A DNA stretch of 23,310 nucleotides, from assembly GCA_051453625.1 (NCBI GenBank), contig JBOZIK010000001.1, positions 149,147,701 through 149,171,010 on the forward strand. The letters are read 5' to 3'. The translations under genes were made by a program, and so were the position numbers. Shown here one piece after another: positions 9,690-19,500 of the stretch (its first letter is position 1; each line of letters opens with the position of its first letter). Origin of the DNA: Welwitschia mirabilis. Taxonomy: Eukaryota > Gnetophyta > Gnetopsida > Welwitschiales. A model generated the notes under the pieces. That model saw only the letters and a program-made list of their open reading frames with translations. It ran no database searches and was not told the DNA's origin.

Positions 9690-10164
9690 CTCCTCCTTGC
9701 ATTTTGGATAAAATATTTGTAAAGGTTCCTTTGAGCATTCTCATATAATTCAAAAATAATTTCTCTAATTTTTTAGAGAGTGTAAATCCTATTCAGTAAC
9801 TGTAAAAATACAAATGTCTTTTTTAAAACCTTCACAGACTTGGAGGAGTTTTTTCATTGCCTTTTGATATTGTCCTTTAACTGCTTTACTCTTAGTAGTA
9901 TTTACCTTCTTTTGGGACTTGAATGAGTATCCTAGTGGTTTTCTCCCATCCTTTTTCTATCTTTTATATGATTTTTTTATAACTTTTTAATAATCATCAA
10001 AGTAATCATCTAATTTTAGTGGATAAAAATGCATGATACTTAGTACCCTTAATTCCTCATTTTCAAATCCTATTCTCTTCCCTAGTTAGACTTTTAAAAG
10101 TTTGTTTTCATTAAAGAGTCTACTGTTTTCTTTCTTGAGCCTTTAAATTAATTCCAACAGGCTA
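9690..10164 (-). pseudogene. Copy A, C-terminal part: coiled-coil and basic region
   Basis: The minus strand encodes LKKENSRLFNENKLLKV, a short heptad-like coiled coil, then LRVLSIMHFYPLKLDDYFDDY and a lysine-rich stretch (KKDGRKPLGYSFKSQKK...KAVKGQYQKAMKKLLQVCEGF). The frame is nearly continuous, with few stops. It lies downstream, on the same strand, of the copy A N-terminal domain at 11010-11817 and is probably the tail of the same retroelement protein. It ends about 60 bp from the proposed LTR edge of element 1, so element 1 may have inserted here. No function can be assigned. Confidence 0.4.
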
Positions 10165-10174
10165 NNNNNNNNNN
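10165..10174. other. Assembly gap (10 N)
   Basis: Ten Ns just upstream (minus sense) of the copy A coiled-coil segment; true length unknown. Confidence 0.95.
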
Positions 10175-11009
10175 TTATCTATTGAAGGTGTTTGTTATAA
10201 AGTAAATAATAGAATTAAAGATAATTCATTTTTTAAAACCTTTATTAGAATCTATTATAATGAAGAATAATTAATGGATATAGAATAAAGAGGAGTTGAT
10301 TCTAGCTTTTCTTGAAGAAAATAAATTTTTTTTTTCATGCATGTCAATTTTCTCCTACTTAATCTATACTTGTTTCAAGGATTTTGTTTATTTTTGCTTG
10401 TGTTTATTAATTTATTTTTGCATTTTCATATACTTTTCATGCATCCCTTTCAAATCCATATAAATGTTCTTTTAATATTCTTTCTTTAGAGGGAGGGATA
10501 AGTTGTTATGCATGAAAACAAGGAATTCTTCTTACATTTTGATGTACTTAGTATTATAATGTTTATTATGAGCCATGCCTTTTAGAAGTTCTAATAAAAA
10601 ATATTTTTTTATAAGGTAAAGCTATAGTTTCTCTTTATTATCTCTAAGGTCTTACTTTAATTCATCAATTTAAGCTAGAGCATTATGTAGAGAGAACCTA
10701 TCTGACTTTTGGAATTCAAAATCAGAGACTAATATCTCCTCTAGCTAATTCTCTTTCTTATTTACTTTATTAATTCTATCTATTAAAAAGAAGTTATATC
10801 TTTGTAAAATTCATTATATAATTTTAAAAATTTGACTTCTTTCTTCAAATTAAAATTTTATTTCTATAGCTAATTCTTTTCTGGTATGAAGGTAGTTAAA
10901 GAATTTATAGCAACACATAAATAATCCACCTTATATTCTTCTAGTAAATTTGTAAAAAAATCTATTTTCTTTTATATCCTTAACTCTTATAAATTAAATG
11001 TATTTAATT
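10175..11009 (-). pseudogene. Copy A, middle part, heavily decayed
   Basis: Between the N-terminal domain and the coiled-coil part of copy A, short minus-strand pieces such as IDFFTNLLEEYKVDYLCVAINSLTT near 10900 look protein-like, but stops and frame changes are dense and no domain is recognised. It is listed because it sits between two related parts on one strand. Confidence 0.3.
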
Positions 11010-11817
11010 ACTCCCTAGAAGGATCCATAGGTTATTTTTAAATTTACTTCATTGGGTAAGTGGTTGAAGGTAACTCTTCTATGCTTGAAATGCTAATGGG
11101 CATTAGAACTTAAAATCCAAATAAGGATGCAACTGAGAGTTTCATGCTACTACTTTTTCTTAAAAAGAATTATGAAAATTTTCTATCTAGAAGAATCCTC
11201 CTGATTAATAAGTAAAATCCTAGTCCAACCTTCATAATCTTGGTGTTGTTTTTGATTCTAAACACTAATTTACATAAATATTGAAAGATGCTAAATCCAA
11301 TATCCATATTTCCACTCAAGGGATCTTTGATGGCATCTGTTTAGTATACTTTTGGTATACTCATGCCCTTTTTCTTATTGATAATTAGGGCTAGGTTAGA
11401 GAAGGATACCATTCTTGAAATGATAAATGATTTAAGATCCTTACCTTATCAATGTTAACTCATCCATCTTTATGAGTAATAATATGAAAATATTTTAAAC
11501 AAAAGGTGCTATCCTTATTTTTATGTATTTGTGATAATAATATTCTACTAGATGGTATCTCAAGAATCATACTTATTTCATCCATTGAAATATGAATTGG
11601 CATATTATTGAGCAATAAGTATGATGTTAACAGTTCCTTTGAAAATGTCATATTTTTGTAAAAAGAATATACTTCTTCATTATTGTACTTTTCTAAAAAT
11701 GTTAATTAGTTCCATTAGTTAAATTTAATTATTTGTTATTTGAGTCTAGTAAACTTAGGATCTTTAAGAAGTTTTATAAAATTTGAAATAGGAATAAGTT
11801 TAACTTTGCAAAAAAAT
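11010..11817 (-). pseudogene. Copy A, N-terminal domain of a plant retroelement gag-like/pre-gag protein
   Basis: One minus frame from about 11817 to 11460 reads KVKLIPISNFIKLLKDPKF, then an IIKFN.WN.LTFLE segment, EEVYSFYKNMTFSKELLTSY and MPIHISMDEISMILEIPSS. After a frame change it continues with FIISRMVSFSNLALIINKKK, IPKVY and then MDIGFSIFQYLCKLVF. The order F-Y-x-N, then I-x-I-S-x-x-x-I-x-x-I-L-x-I-P, then a segment ending ahead of 'IP-hydrophobic' resembles the domain annotated in plants as 'putative plant transposon protein', found in gag-like or extra ORFs of gypsy elements. Copy B at 20616-21060 shows the same order. The longest clean stretch is 63 codons (11460-11651). Its function is unknown. 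Confidence 0.45.
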
Positions 11818-12280
11818 ACTTTATGATTTATCTTTAGAGTTTAATTTTTTTTTTGTATGAAATACTTATACAAGAATTGTCATTACACTTCAAGTGCTCA
11901 CCTAGTAAAGAAATAACATAATGCATTTTAAAGAACTCAAAGTATTTAGTAATGTAAAGAAATAATATTAATATAAGTGATTTGACTTAAAATAACATAT
12001 TTTTACTCATGAAAGAGATAATAGAGAAGGTTTTCATGCCATTTTCACATGCAATTGAAAGATGACAAAGCAAATTGTTCACAAAAAATAAACTTGGAAT
12101 AAATGTTTTACCTATATCAATGTCTCATTTATAGAATTTTGGAGCCACATGCCATATGTTAAAGTCTAACTTACTACATTTTCTGATAAAGGGGTGGTTG
12201 AAGTCATCAAAGAAGGTATTGATAAAATATGTTATAAAAGTGCATTTTTATCTCTTCTTCCCATTAGGGCTTTAAGGTGA
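11818..12280. other. AT-rich non-coding stretch
   Basis: It lies upstream (minus sense) of the copy A start and could be its leader or LTR. No primer-binding site, TATA box or coding frame was recognised. Confidence 0.3.
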
Positions 12281-13512
12281 CCTTTAATTATTTGAAGAGG
12301 TCCTTTGAGTAACCATTATAGCTTCAAAGTAAATCTTCAATTAAAGAAGGATGCTTATATAAGTTCTGTAAGTATTAATTACTTCCTTAAAGGAGTCCTT
12401 CAAACTATCCAAAATCCACATCTTTAATTTCTTAATTGCATAAATGTAATCATAGTTCCCCTGACTTACAATAAACACATTATATTGTATAAACCATGGA
12501 TTTATTTTTCTATATTTCATAAAGATCTAAATAAAAAATCCTCCTTAAGAGAATTTCCATCTAAAAATATAACATATTTGCTACTATTGCTATTACTCTT
12601 TTATTTTAGGGATTTTTTTCTCCTACTAGAAAAATATATTTCCATAATATTTATTCCATTAGCTCTTTATTAATCCACTCTTTAAAAACTACCATTTTCA
12701 TTTTATCATAGTAGTTATCTATTTCATTAGATATTTCATTTAGTATTTTAAGAAAAGATTTTTAGTCAAAAATCATCTCATAAAATCTCTTCTAGATTTG
12801 AGTAGAAATTAATTTCTTGAAGGGGATATTTAAGTAATGAAGATTACTCAAAGGATTTCTTCGAGTACTAATTACTTCTTTAAAATAATTGTCTAAAAAT
12901 GAATAAGATTAAAGAGGATTTTTAAGCAATGAAGGGTTGTTGCTCGAAAGGGTCTTTTGAGGATTCATTTTTTATGTTATCTAAAGACTTTGTTATGATT
13001 TTAGTTCATCCTTTAGATTTTATTTATGGACATAAAATCAAAAGATGTATTCTTCTTTTGAAGGAGATCTTCTATCAGAAATCCATGACATGTCATTTCA
13101 GTCAGGTTATTGTACAAAGAAGGGGACTCTAAGGATTTCAAAGGGGCTTAAGAAGTGAGTGATAAATCAAGTGAAAGATAAAGCCAATTCATTATTTGAT
13201 GTACTTTCATTATGCTCAAGGAAGAGCTTAAAGGGAACCTTTAAGAAATAAATATAACTCAAAGGGGATCTTCAAGCTTACACTGAGAGTGAAAAGAAAA
13301 TAACAAAGAAGTTAAGACATGAGAGGTTTTTAATAATACTATTACAGGGGATTAGCCATTTATCAAACGAGTCTCTAATAGATGACATGTACCTTTTGAT
13401 ATGTCATCAAAAATAGATTCTTTAGTTTATTCAAAGATTTAAATATGATCTTTAAATAATAAAGGTTACTCAAAGAAGATCTTTAAATAATAAAGGTTAC
13501 TCAAAGAAGATC
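12280..13512 (+). repeat. Decayed minisatellite-like repeat region
   Basis: Variants of a 30-45 bp unit with the core AAGTAATGAAGGTTACTCAAAGG recur on the plus strand at about 12818-12850, 12908-12960, 13230-13270 and 13447-13512. A reverse-oriented relative lies at 12295-12340 (GGTCCTTTGAGTAACC). A second shared phrase, GTA(T/C)TAATTACTTC(C/T)TTAAA, occurs near 12370 and 12858. Open plus-strand stretches at 12485-12673 and 12929-13132 look like chance frames in this repeat. Confidence 0.5.
13447..13512 (+). repeat. Exact tandem duplication, 2 x 31 bp
   Basis: Units 13447-13477 and 13478-13508 are identical, and the first four bases of a third unit (GATC) follow at 13509-13512. The unit contains AATAAAGGTTACTCAAAG. 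Identity between the two units shows that this duplication is younger than the surrounding decayed copies. Confidence 0.9.
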
Positions 13513-14032
13513 ATTTAAATTATTGAAGCTAGATGGGGATAAAGTTGTAATTGGCATGCCATTTATACTTTAGTTAGAAGAAGTAGAGTTTGATCTAGAA
13601 TTTTATGGATCAAATAGATCTCCTATAATATCTCATAAATTGGCATATTCGGTGCACCTGAGACTACTCAAACCTAAAATTATGAATGGTTTTTTTCTAA
13701 CTATTATTTTTTAAGTATAAGTATATTGTAATGCCTTGAATAATTTAGTTCAATACGAATTTCCTAAACTAAATAAAGTTCTTTTGATAATCAAATTAGA
13801 GATGGTTTCTAATTCTCTTAAATATAGATGAACATTACAAGTTTTTAGATGAGCCTTTTCCTCAATTTTTTGTGTAAAGTATTTACACTTATGATCTTCC
13901 TTCTTACAATTCAGTTTTTAAGATGCTCAATGTTTTGGATGACATCCTCTGAGATAATGGAAGAAATTAATTTGATTATGAAGAAGTTTCACCTGACTTT
14001 GATCCTATAGTCCATCACTTGTGTACAAAGTA

Positions 14033-14392
14033 TTTGAGAATTTCGGTTATCAAGTTAAGTTTTACCTAACTAATGAATCCAGTAAGTATAATACTTCCTT
14101 AGAGCATTTTGTAGGCCAGACTCATGAGTTAGAGTGAAGAGTATGATAAATGAAAGATAACAATCTAGCTTTAAGACTCTATATTCTTTTATTTCATGAG
14201 GATTAACTAAAGAAATATGGACCCTCGAGTAACTTAGCTTATTAGAACTTCTAAAATTCCCATGCTATAGAGATTGGGATTCTTATTGACTCCCTACACC
14301 ACTTGTATTTGCTTCGTCTCATAAAAACTTATAGTGAAAGGAGGTCTAGGAGGAAGAACAAGTGTACAGCTAGTTTTTCTAAGATTTCATAA
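14033..14392 (+). pseudogene. Unidentified plus-strand fossil frame, 119 codons
   Basis: A single plus frame keeps protein-like composition for 357 bases up to TAA at 14390-14392 without a frameshift, but with six internal stops. It begins FENFGYQVKFYLTNESSKYN, continues EHFVGQTHELE, NNLALRLYILLFHED and LKKYGPSSNLAY, and ends in a basic tail (YSERRSRRKNKCTASFSKIS). The stops (three TAA, two TGA, one TAG) are all of a kind that C-to-T or G-to-A change makes from Gln, Arg or Trp codons. I do not recognise the family. It is the only fossil frame here running opposite to the retroelements. A host gene fragment or another transposon is possible. Confidence 0.35.
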
Positions 14393-14867
14393 GATTAAGT
14401 TTAATTCATTTCATCTATTTTCTTTGTTTGTTATTTATCTATCTTTACTTAATTTTATATAATAAATGTATTTTTAGTTAAAACTCTTTTTATTAGGAAA
14501 AAACATGAGGATTATTATTAGCTACATTATGAAATAAAAAGTGCTTTATTATAAGCATTAACTAATTTTATTCTAGTACTTATTTTTTTTAGACCAAATT
14601 ATAAAAATCAATTGAATGTCAAGCTCGTTTATCATTATAAAAATTTATTACTTTAAAGAAAATAGAATAAAGAAATATTTATTCCAATGCTCTAAATATT
14701 GAAATAAAAAAGTGGCATTCTATGCAATATTTACTTTTTCTTTTAAGGTTTACTTGGCTTGAAAAAAATATTGAAAAATAATCATTCCTTAGATAATACC
14801 TAAAGAGTGATTGTCTTCTTTATAATTTTGAGCTAAGGAGCCTTAATTTTAAGAAATATTTTTTTTA
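14393..14867. other. AT-rich non-coding stretch
   Basis: No coding frame, repeat or regulatory signal recognised between the plus-strand fossil and the shared repeat block. Confidence 0.4.
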
Positions 14868-15029
14868 ATGAGGAGATTGTAATCATTGCCATAGAAATAA
14901 GAATCCATAGAGCCATAAAATTAGGTCATGGATAATTAATCCCTTGGTGAAGTTCTCATAGCTATCTTATTACAGTTCCAAAGGCTCCTCTCAGAAATAT
15001 TTGCCCTAGTGTATTTATGGTAGGACATT
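14868..15029 (+). repeat. Dispersed repeat block, copy 2
   Basis: Related over its full length to 1909-2080 (see that entry). Here the equivalent plus frame has several stops. It lies about 340 bp beyond the integrase end of element 2. A pyrimidine-rich stretch follows directly (15030-15062), whereas copy 1 has its pyrimidine tract on the other side. Confidence 0.5.
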
Positions 15030-15260
15030 ACTCTTTCTTCTTCTTTTTACCTTTTATTCCCTTTATGAAACACAATATAAATGATTACATAGATATCTTT
15101 ATTTTCATTCATCACCCATCATTCTTATCATTTGTAACTTCTATCTTTAAGAAGTCTTATTGATTCTTATGAGAGATACTTTTACCTATCAAACAAGAAT
15201 TATTATAATTTAAATAACATCCATTTTTCTTTCTTAAAAGCTAAACCTTAAAGCACATTA

Positions 15261-15283
15261 TTTATTTATTTATTATTATTATC
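15261..15283 (+). repeat. Simple repeat (TTTA)n then (TTA)n
   Basis: A short compound microsatellite, TTTATTTATTTATTATTATTATC, in sequence of otherwise normal complexity. Confidence 0.8.
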
Positions 15284-15368
15284 ATTTATAATTTTTATTT
15301 TTAAATTTTTATAGAATATAGGATTATGGAGGAAGACATATAGGTAGAATTCTTTCCATTCTATAACT

Positions 15369-16535
15369 TTATCTAATTTCTTCTAAGAGTAAAATTCCTT
15401 CTGTATCAGTCTTGATTTTATGATAATTGATTTGATACGTGTATTTAGTTTTCTCATTAAATACTTCCATTGCTCCATTGGTTAGAAGTTTTATTAAAGT
15501 ATGCAATCTAATCCATTTTTTAGAGTACTTTTGTATAGAGGATATATATTTAGGATGAAAAACCAAAACTTTATCTCCAATTTTGAAATTAGTTTTCAAA
15601 ACATTATGGTCGTGCCACTTTGCTACTTGTTTTTGCATTAATTATATTCATATTAAGCCTTTTTTTCTATCTACATCTAATTTATTCATGTTTTTAGTCC
15701 ATTTCTTTTGAGCTTTATCTAAATTATGATCTAATTATATAGCTAATTTATAGAATGTTAATTTTAATTCAATAAGCAAGGTTACTTTTTTATCATAGAT
15801 TAACTCATAGGGTGTGAAACCTATACTATTTTTTTAAGTTATTATATAGGCCAATAAAGCTTGAGTAAGTTTATATGCATAGTTACTACTTTTAGTGTTT
15901 ACAATTTTAGTTAAAATTTGGTTTAATTTCCTATTTGTGACCTTAGCCTCATAGTTGGATTGGGGGTGGTAAGTAGAGCAGAGTTTTTTAGAGACTCTAT
16001 ACTTAGATAAAAACTTTTCAAAGGCTTGACTAAGGAAATGGGTCCCTATATCTGATATAAAAGTCTAAGGCATATCAAACCTATAAAACATATTCTTAGA
16101 TAAGAATTTGACTATGATCTTAGTTTAATAGCTAGGAATAACCTTAGTTTTAGCTTATTTATTCAAAAAATTCAAATATACAAGAATGTATTCCTTTCCA
16201 TAGGATTTTGGATTAATGAAACCAATGAAATCTATCTCCTAGATATTGAAGGACTCCAAGGCTTGAATCTATTATTAGGATATTTCCATCTCGTTTGATA
16301 ATTCTCTCCCTTTTTGACACTTATCATATACTTTATTATGATTAAAAGAGTTACTAAATAGAGAAGATCAATAATATCCTACATTTAGAATTTTCTTAGC
16401 CATTTTTCTCTCGATAATGACCTCCTCCTTCTTCTATATGAAAAGTTCATAGAAGCTCCTTCTGATTAGGCTTATCAACACATCTCCTAAGAATACCATC
16501 CTTACAAAATATAAAGAGGATCTTATTCTCCCATA
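15369..16535 (-). pseudogene. Integrase remnant of element 2
   Basis: The zinc module reads FHIEEGGGHY and, further on, VYDKCQK: both histidines and the last cysteine remain, but the first cysteine of CxxC is tyrosine. The core reads YGKEYILVYLNF (first catalytic Asp is Asn, codon 16170-16172), FYRFDMP, ISDIGTHF (second Asp kept, 16050-16052) and AKVTNRKLNQIL (catalytic Glu is Lys, 15942-15944). Then follow GFTPYELIYDKK and an open 89-codon end at 15369-15638 with QVAKWHDHNVLKTNFKIGDKV and KKWIRL in place of the usual RW.GPY. The enzyme is inactivated at two of its three catalytic residues. Confidence 0.85.
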
Positions 16536-16739
16536 TAAAATATTTTTACTTCTTTTAATAAATTATTTTTTTCATAATAGGTTAAGTAAGGAGGTACCTT
16601 CTTATTTACTAAAAAGTTAGCAATATTTTTAAACTAAGAAGGTTATTACAAACTTGCTAAATGCTCATCTAGAAAACTATTTTAGGTATCTAAGTGTTCA
16701 TCCTCTTCAGGATTTCAAATCTAGACTCTTTCTTATTAT

Positions 16740-17110
16740 CTATTATCTTTACATAAAATTCCTACAATAAAAGTATTCACCTTATGATTTGAGAATTTGA
16801 TTTATTTTTGTTTATTAAAAATCATCTAGCACTATGATTCAAGTGAGTTTTAACTTTAATCCAGGATATAATGCCTAAACTTATCTATAGCCACCACTAT
16901 GGCTAGCATATCTTTTTATGTAACTGTGTAGTTTTGTTATTCAGAATTGAGATTCTTACTTATGTAAGTGATAACATAGAGTTTAAAATTATCATCTTTC
17001 TATCCTAAAATAGCACTAATAGCATATTATAAAGCATCAGTCATAATGTGAAAAGTTTTATCCCAATCTAGTTTTTGTAAAATAGGGGCTTCAACTAATT
17101 TATTTTTGAG
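16740..17110 (-). pseudogene. RNase H remnant of element 2
   Basis: The minus strand shows APILQKLDWDKTFHIMTDAL, then a YAISAIL segment, LYVITYISKNLNSE, and a KDMLAIVVAIDKFRHYIL segment. These match the Ty3/gypsy RNase H order. The first catalytic Asp (MTDA) is present; the catalytic Glu before LLA is Asp here (KDMLA). The third motif (TDH) is not clear, and several stops cross the region. Confidence 0.75.
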
Positions 17111-17560
17111 AATTTGAAAATATTTTTGGCATTCTTGGGTTTACATCTTTTTATGAAATATTACTGAATAGTTTGAGAATCTTATTAAAATTAGCAATGA
17201 ATCTTTTATAATACCTCATATGACTAAAAAATGATCTTAGTTCTCTCATTTTGGTTAGTGGAGGAATTTTTCTTTGATGAGATTAATCCTTTACTCATGA
17301 GTTTTAATTCCTCTTACTGATATCCTATGACCTAAAATAATACCTTTACCCATAATGAAATGACTTAGATTATCTCAATTTCAAATTATTTTCTTCCAAA
17401 TGAGTAAGTATAGCTTCTAGTATTTTTAAAGATTTCTATAAACCATTTTAAAAGTTTGAAAAATCATCCATGAAAACCTCAACTAACCTTCCTATTATGT
17501 CTTGAAAATTACCATTCACTAGCCTCTGAAAAGTGGCTAGTTGATGGGTGGCTTATGTTA
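17110..17560 (-). pseudogene. Reverse transcriptase remnant of element 2 (C-terminal half)
   Basis: The fragment begins near HQLATFQRLVN (family: NAPATFQRLM), followed by IIGRLVEVFMDDFSNF. The catalytic FMDD box is intact at 17463-17474. Then come LEAILTHLEENNLKL and, after frame changes, GIILGHRIS-like and MRELRSFFSHMRYYKRFI segments, the connection to RNase H. The N-terminal half (fingers, first palm motif) is missing because recognition stops at about 17560. It is non-functional through truncation and stops. Confidence 0.85.
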
Positions 17561-18479
17561 TAAAATAAATGTAGAAAGTATCACAAAATATTACTAGAAA
17601 CTATAAAAAATGTTGGAAAGATATCAAAATTATACTTCTATTAACATAAAATAAGCACACATCATTAAAATAAAAATTACATAAAGGCTTACTAAAAAGA
17701 CTAGTTTTGACTTAACCATTTAGTTTAAAGTTTATCATCATAATAGTATTGTTATAAAGTTACTCGAACTAATGAGGTTATTTATTAAAACCAAACTACT
17801 ATGTACATATAATACATCAAAGGGAAATAACAAAAGAAATAAAACATAACCAAAGTTAAATAACCTACTAATCAATACTTATTTCTAATCACTGAATTTT
17901 TTCTATTTTATGTTTAGCTATACAAACAAGAAAGAGATAGAAGTAATATGTCTCTTTCAATTAATCAAATATGCATACAATGATATTCAAATGATTTTTA
18001 GCTTTTATATTGAAATAAGAATTGTACATAAAGAAAAGTTAATAAGTGTATTCTCCTTTTTAGGTAATACTATGGAATGCAATAAAGTGCGGCTAATACC
18101 TTTGTAGGTGAGCTAAAGTTTCCTTACTTGATCTCTTTGCCTTGTCTATTGCTAGAACTTATGTGCTAAAAAGATCCTCACTTTGATTTTTCATTGTTTA
18201 CTCCTAAAAAATAGACAAGTAATTGAGGTTTAGTATGTTGGCTTGATTCTCAACCTTCTCTCTCATCTTCATGCCACTTGGTAATCTATACTTCAAATAT
18301 AATAATGAAATATATATACTAACCTACCAACACATTAACCTATTTATTAGTATGCATAAGGATATATAAAAACATCTATTTACTAATGAAATATATAATT
18401 GACATAAGAAAAAAATACTTCATTAATAAGCAAACTATTACATAAAATTTAGATTCATCAGTTTTCCAAGATCAAGTTT
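17561..18479. other. AT-rich stretch between element 2 and copy B
   Basis: No domain is recognised. At 17605-17620 the plus strand reads AAAAAATGTTGGAAAG, similar to the junction of element 1 with its LTR (CAAAATGTTGGTAGC at 8444-8458). An LTR edge may therefore start at 17611, but no matching end was found. A 65-codon plus frame at 17910-18107 has no protein-like support. Confidence 0.4.
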
Positions 18480-18920
18480 TTGTTAGTCCCTTAACAAACA
18501 GAGAATTCACATAAAGATGATGGAGAACTTTATGATTTTCCTTTTCTTCTTTTGAAAATAAAGTACTTCTTATTGTATTCTGACTCTTCCCTTTATTTAG
18601 TCATATAGATAGACTGCTTTTCTTTTTCCAAAGCCTTTAAAATGATTTTTTCTTTTTCTTGAAGAGCAAGATTATTTAAATCTATATCTTTTGTTTTTAC
18701 CTACTCTAGAGCTACTTTTCTACCCTAATATTTGCCTCATAAAGGATCTCTTGGCTGGAGTGCTTTTTTCCTCTTTCATTTAGGAGATGAAAGAGCTTTT
18801 ATCTTAGGACTTTGGGATGTGTATTCTATTTTTGGAGCTATCTCAAATTGTGGTTCTGATTTTGAGGTTTACCCTAGAGGACTATATATATCTCTGACAA
18901 GTATTTATATTCTAACTTTA
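18480..18920 (-). pseudogene. Copy B, C-terminal part with charged coiled coil
   Basis: Minus-strand pieces in neighbouring frames include ILVRDIYSPLG, SEPQFEIAPKIEYTSQSPKI, and a highly charged helix LNNLALQEKEKIILKALEKE followed by YNKKYFIFKRRKGKS. Stops separate them. The composition (proline/serine linker, charged helix, basic end) would suit the tail of a gag-like nucleic-acid-binding protein, but no motif fixes this. The plus-strand 64-codon frame at 18732-18926 is taken as its shadow. Confidence 0.35.
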
Positions 18921-18949
18921 AAATAATAGTATTTGTAAATGTGCTTCTC

Positions 18950-19500
18950 AACATAGTCATGTTTTGAATAATTTGATCTCTAAAAGAACATAACTGCTAA
19001 AAAGCCTGAGATGATACTATAAAAAATTTAACATTTGATTCATGTTCTTTTAAAATTCTGTAAAATCTCATTGCACTCTCATTTAAAAAAAATGTTAGTT
19101 CTCTTGTAGGAGTTTCTAGTCCCTTCTATATAATTTTAATTTGCAATGCTCTCATATCATTTTTAAAATTATCAAAATTACACATAAATTTTGATCAACC
19201 TATAGACGTTTTTTAAATAATGCTTTTTAAATGTTCTTTAAACTTATAAATAAAATTATATAATGTTTGAGGGTAATAGGTAAGGATACATAAAATGGTT
19301 AATTTCTTATGTCTAAATCTAATTTTCTTACCCAATTTTATTTCCATGAGGCAAAGCTCATGGAGCAACCTCATGTTTTACTTCCTTGAATTCTAAATAA
19401 TAATTTCAGTAGACTTAGGTATTATTAGTTTAAGACCCTTATTTAACTCTACTTAAGATTCTCTTAGAGAATCAATAATACTAGATTTTATTTTATCCTC
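18950..19500 (-). pseudogene. Copy B, downstream central part
   Basis: One minus frame stays protein-like from 19503 (ATG GAG GAT) leftward for about 180 codons, with about seven stops. It includes MEDKIKSSIIDSLRES, KLIIPKSTEII, KFMCNFDNFKNDMRAL, ETPTRELTFFLNESAMRFYR and LKEHESNVKFFIV. It is rich in Lys, Glu, Ile and Phe, and helical in character. I recognise no family. Its position and strand make it a continuation of copy B. Confidence 0.35.

Larger units (their letters stand above)
15369..17560 (-). mobile_element. Element 2: truncated Ty3/gypsy retrotransposon (RT to integrase)
   Basis: Minus-strand order is reverse transcriptase (from the palm onward), RNase H, integrase. Recognition ends abruptly near 17560 in the middle of reverse transcriptase. 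No protease, Gag or primer site was found directly to the right. It differs clearly from element 1 in sequence, and its integrase C-terminus resembles Tat/Ogre-type elements more than Athila, though this is a weak call. Stops and G-to-A replacements are abundant. Copy B of the gag-like/pre-gag protein lies about 900 bp upstream on the same strand and may belong to it. Confidence 0.85.

Noticed and set aside
12485-13132. Plus-strand open frames in the minisatellite region as small genes
   Set aside because: They lie inside repeat units or AT-rich sequence, with no domain and no partner copy preserving the frame.
2440-17560. Fungal repeat-induced point mutation as the cause of the transitions
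   Set aside because: The elements are of plant Athila/Tat character, so cytosine methylation and deamination in a plant is the simpler explanation.
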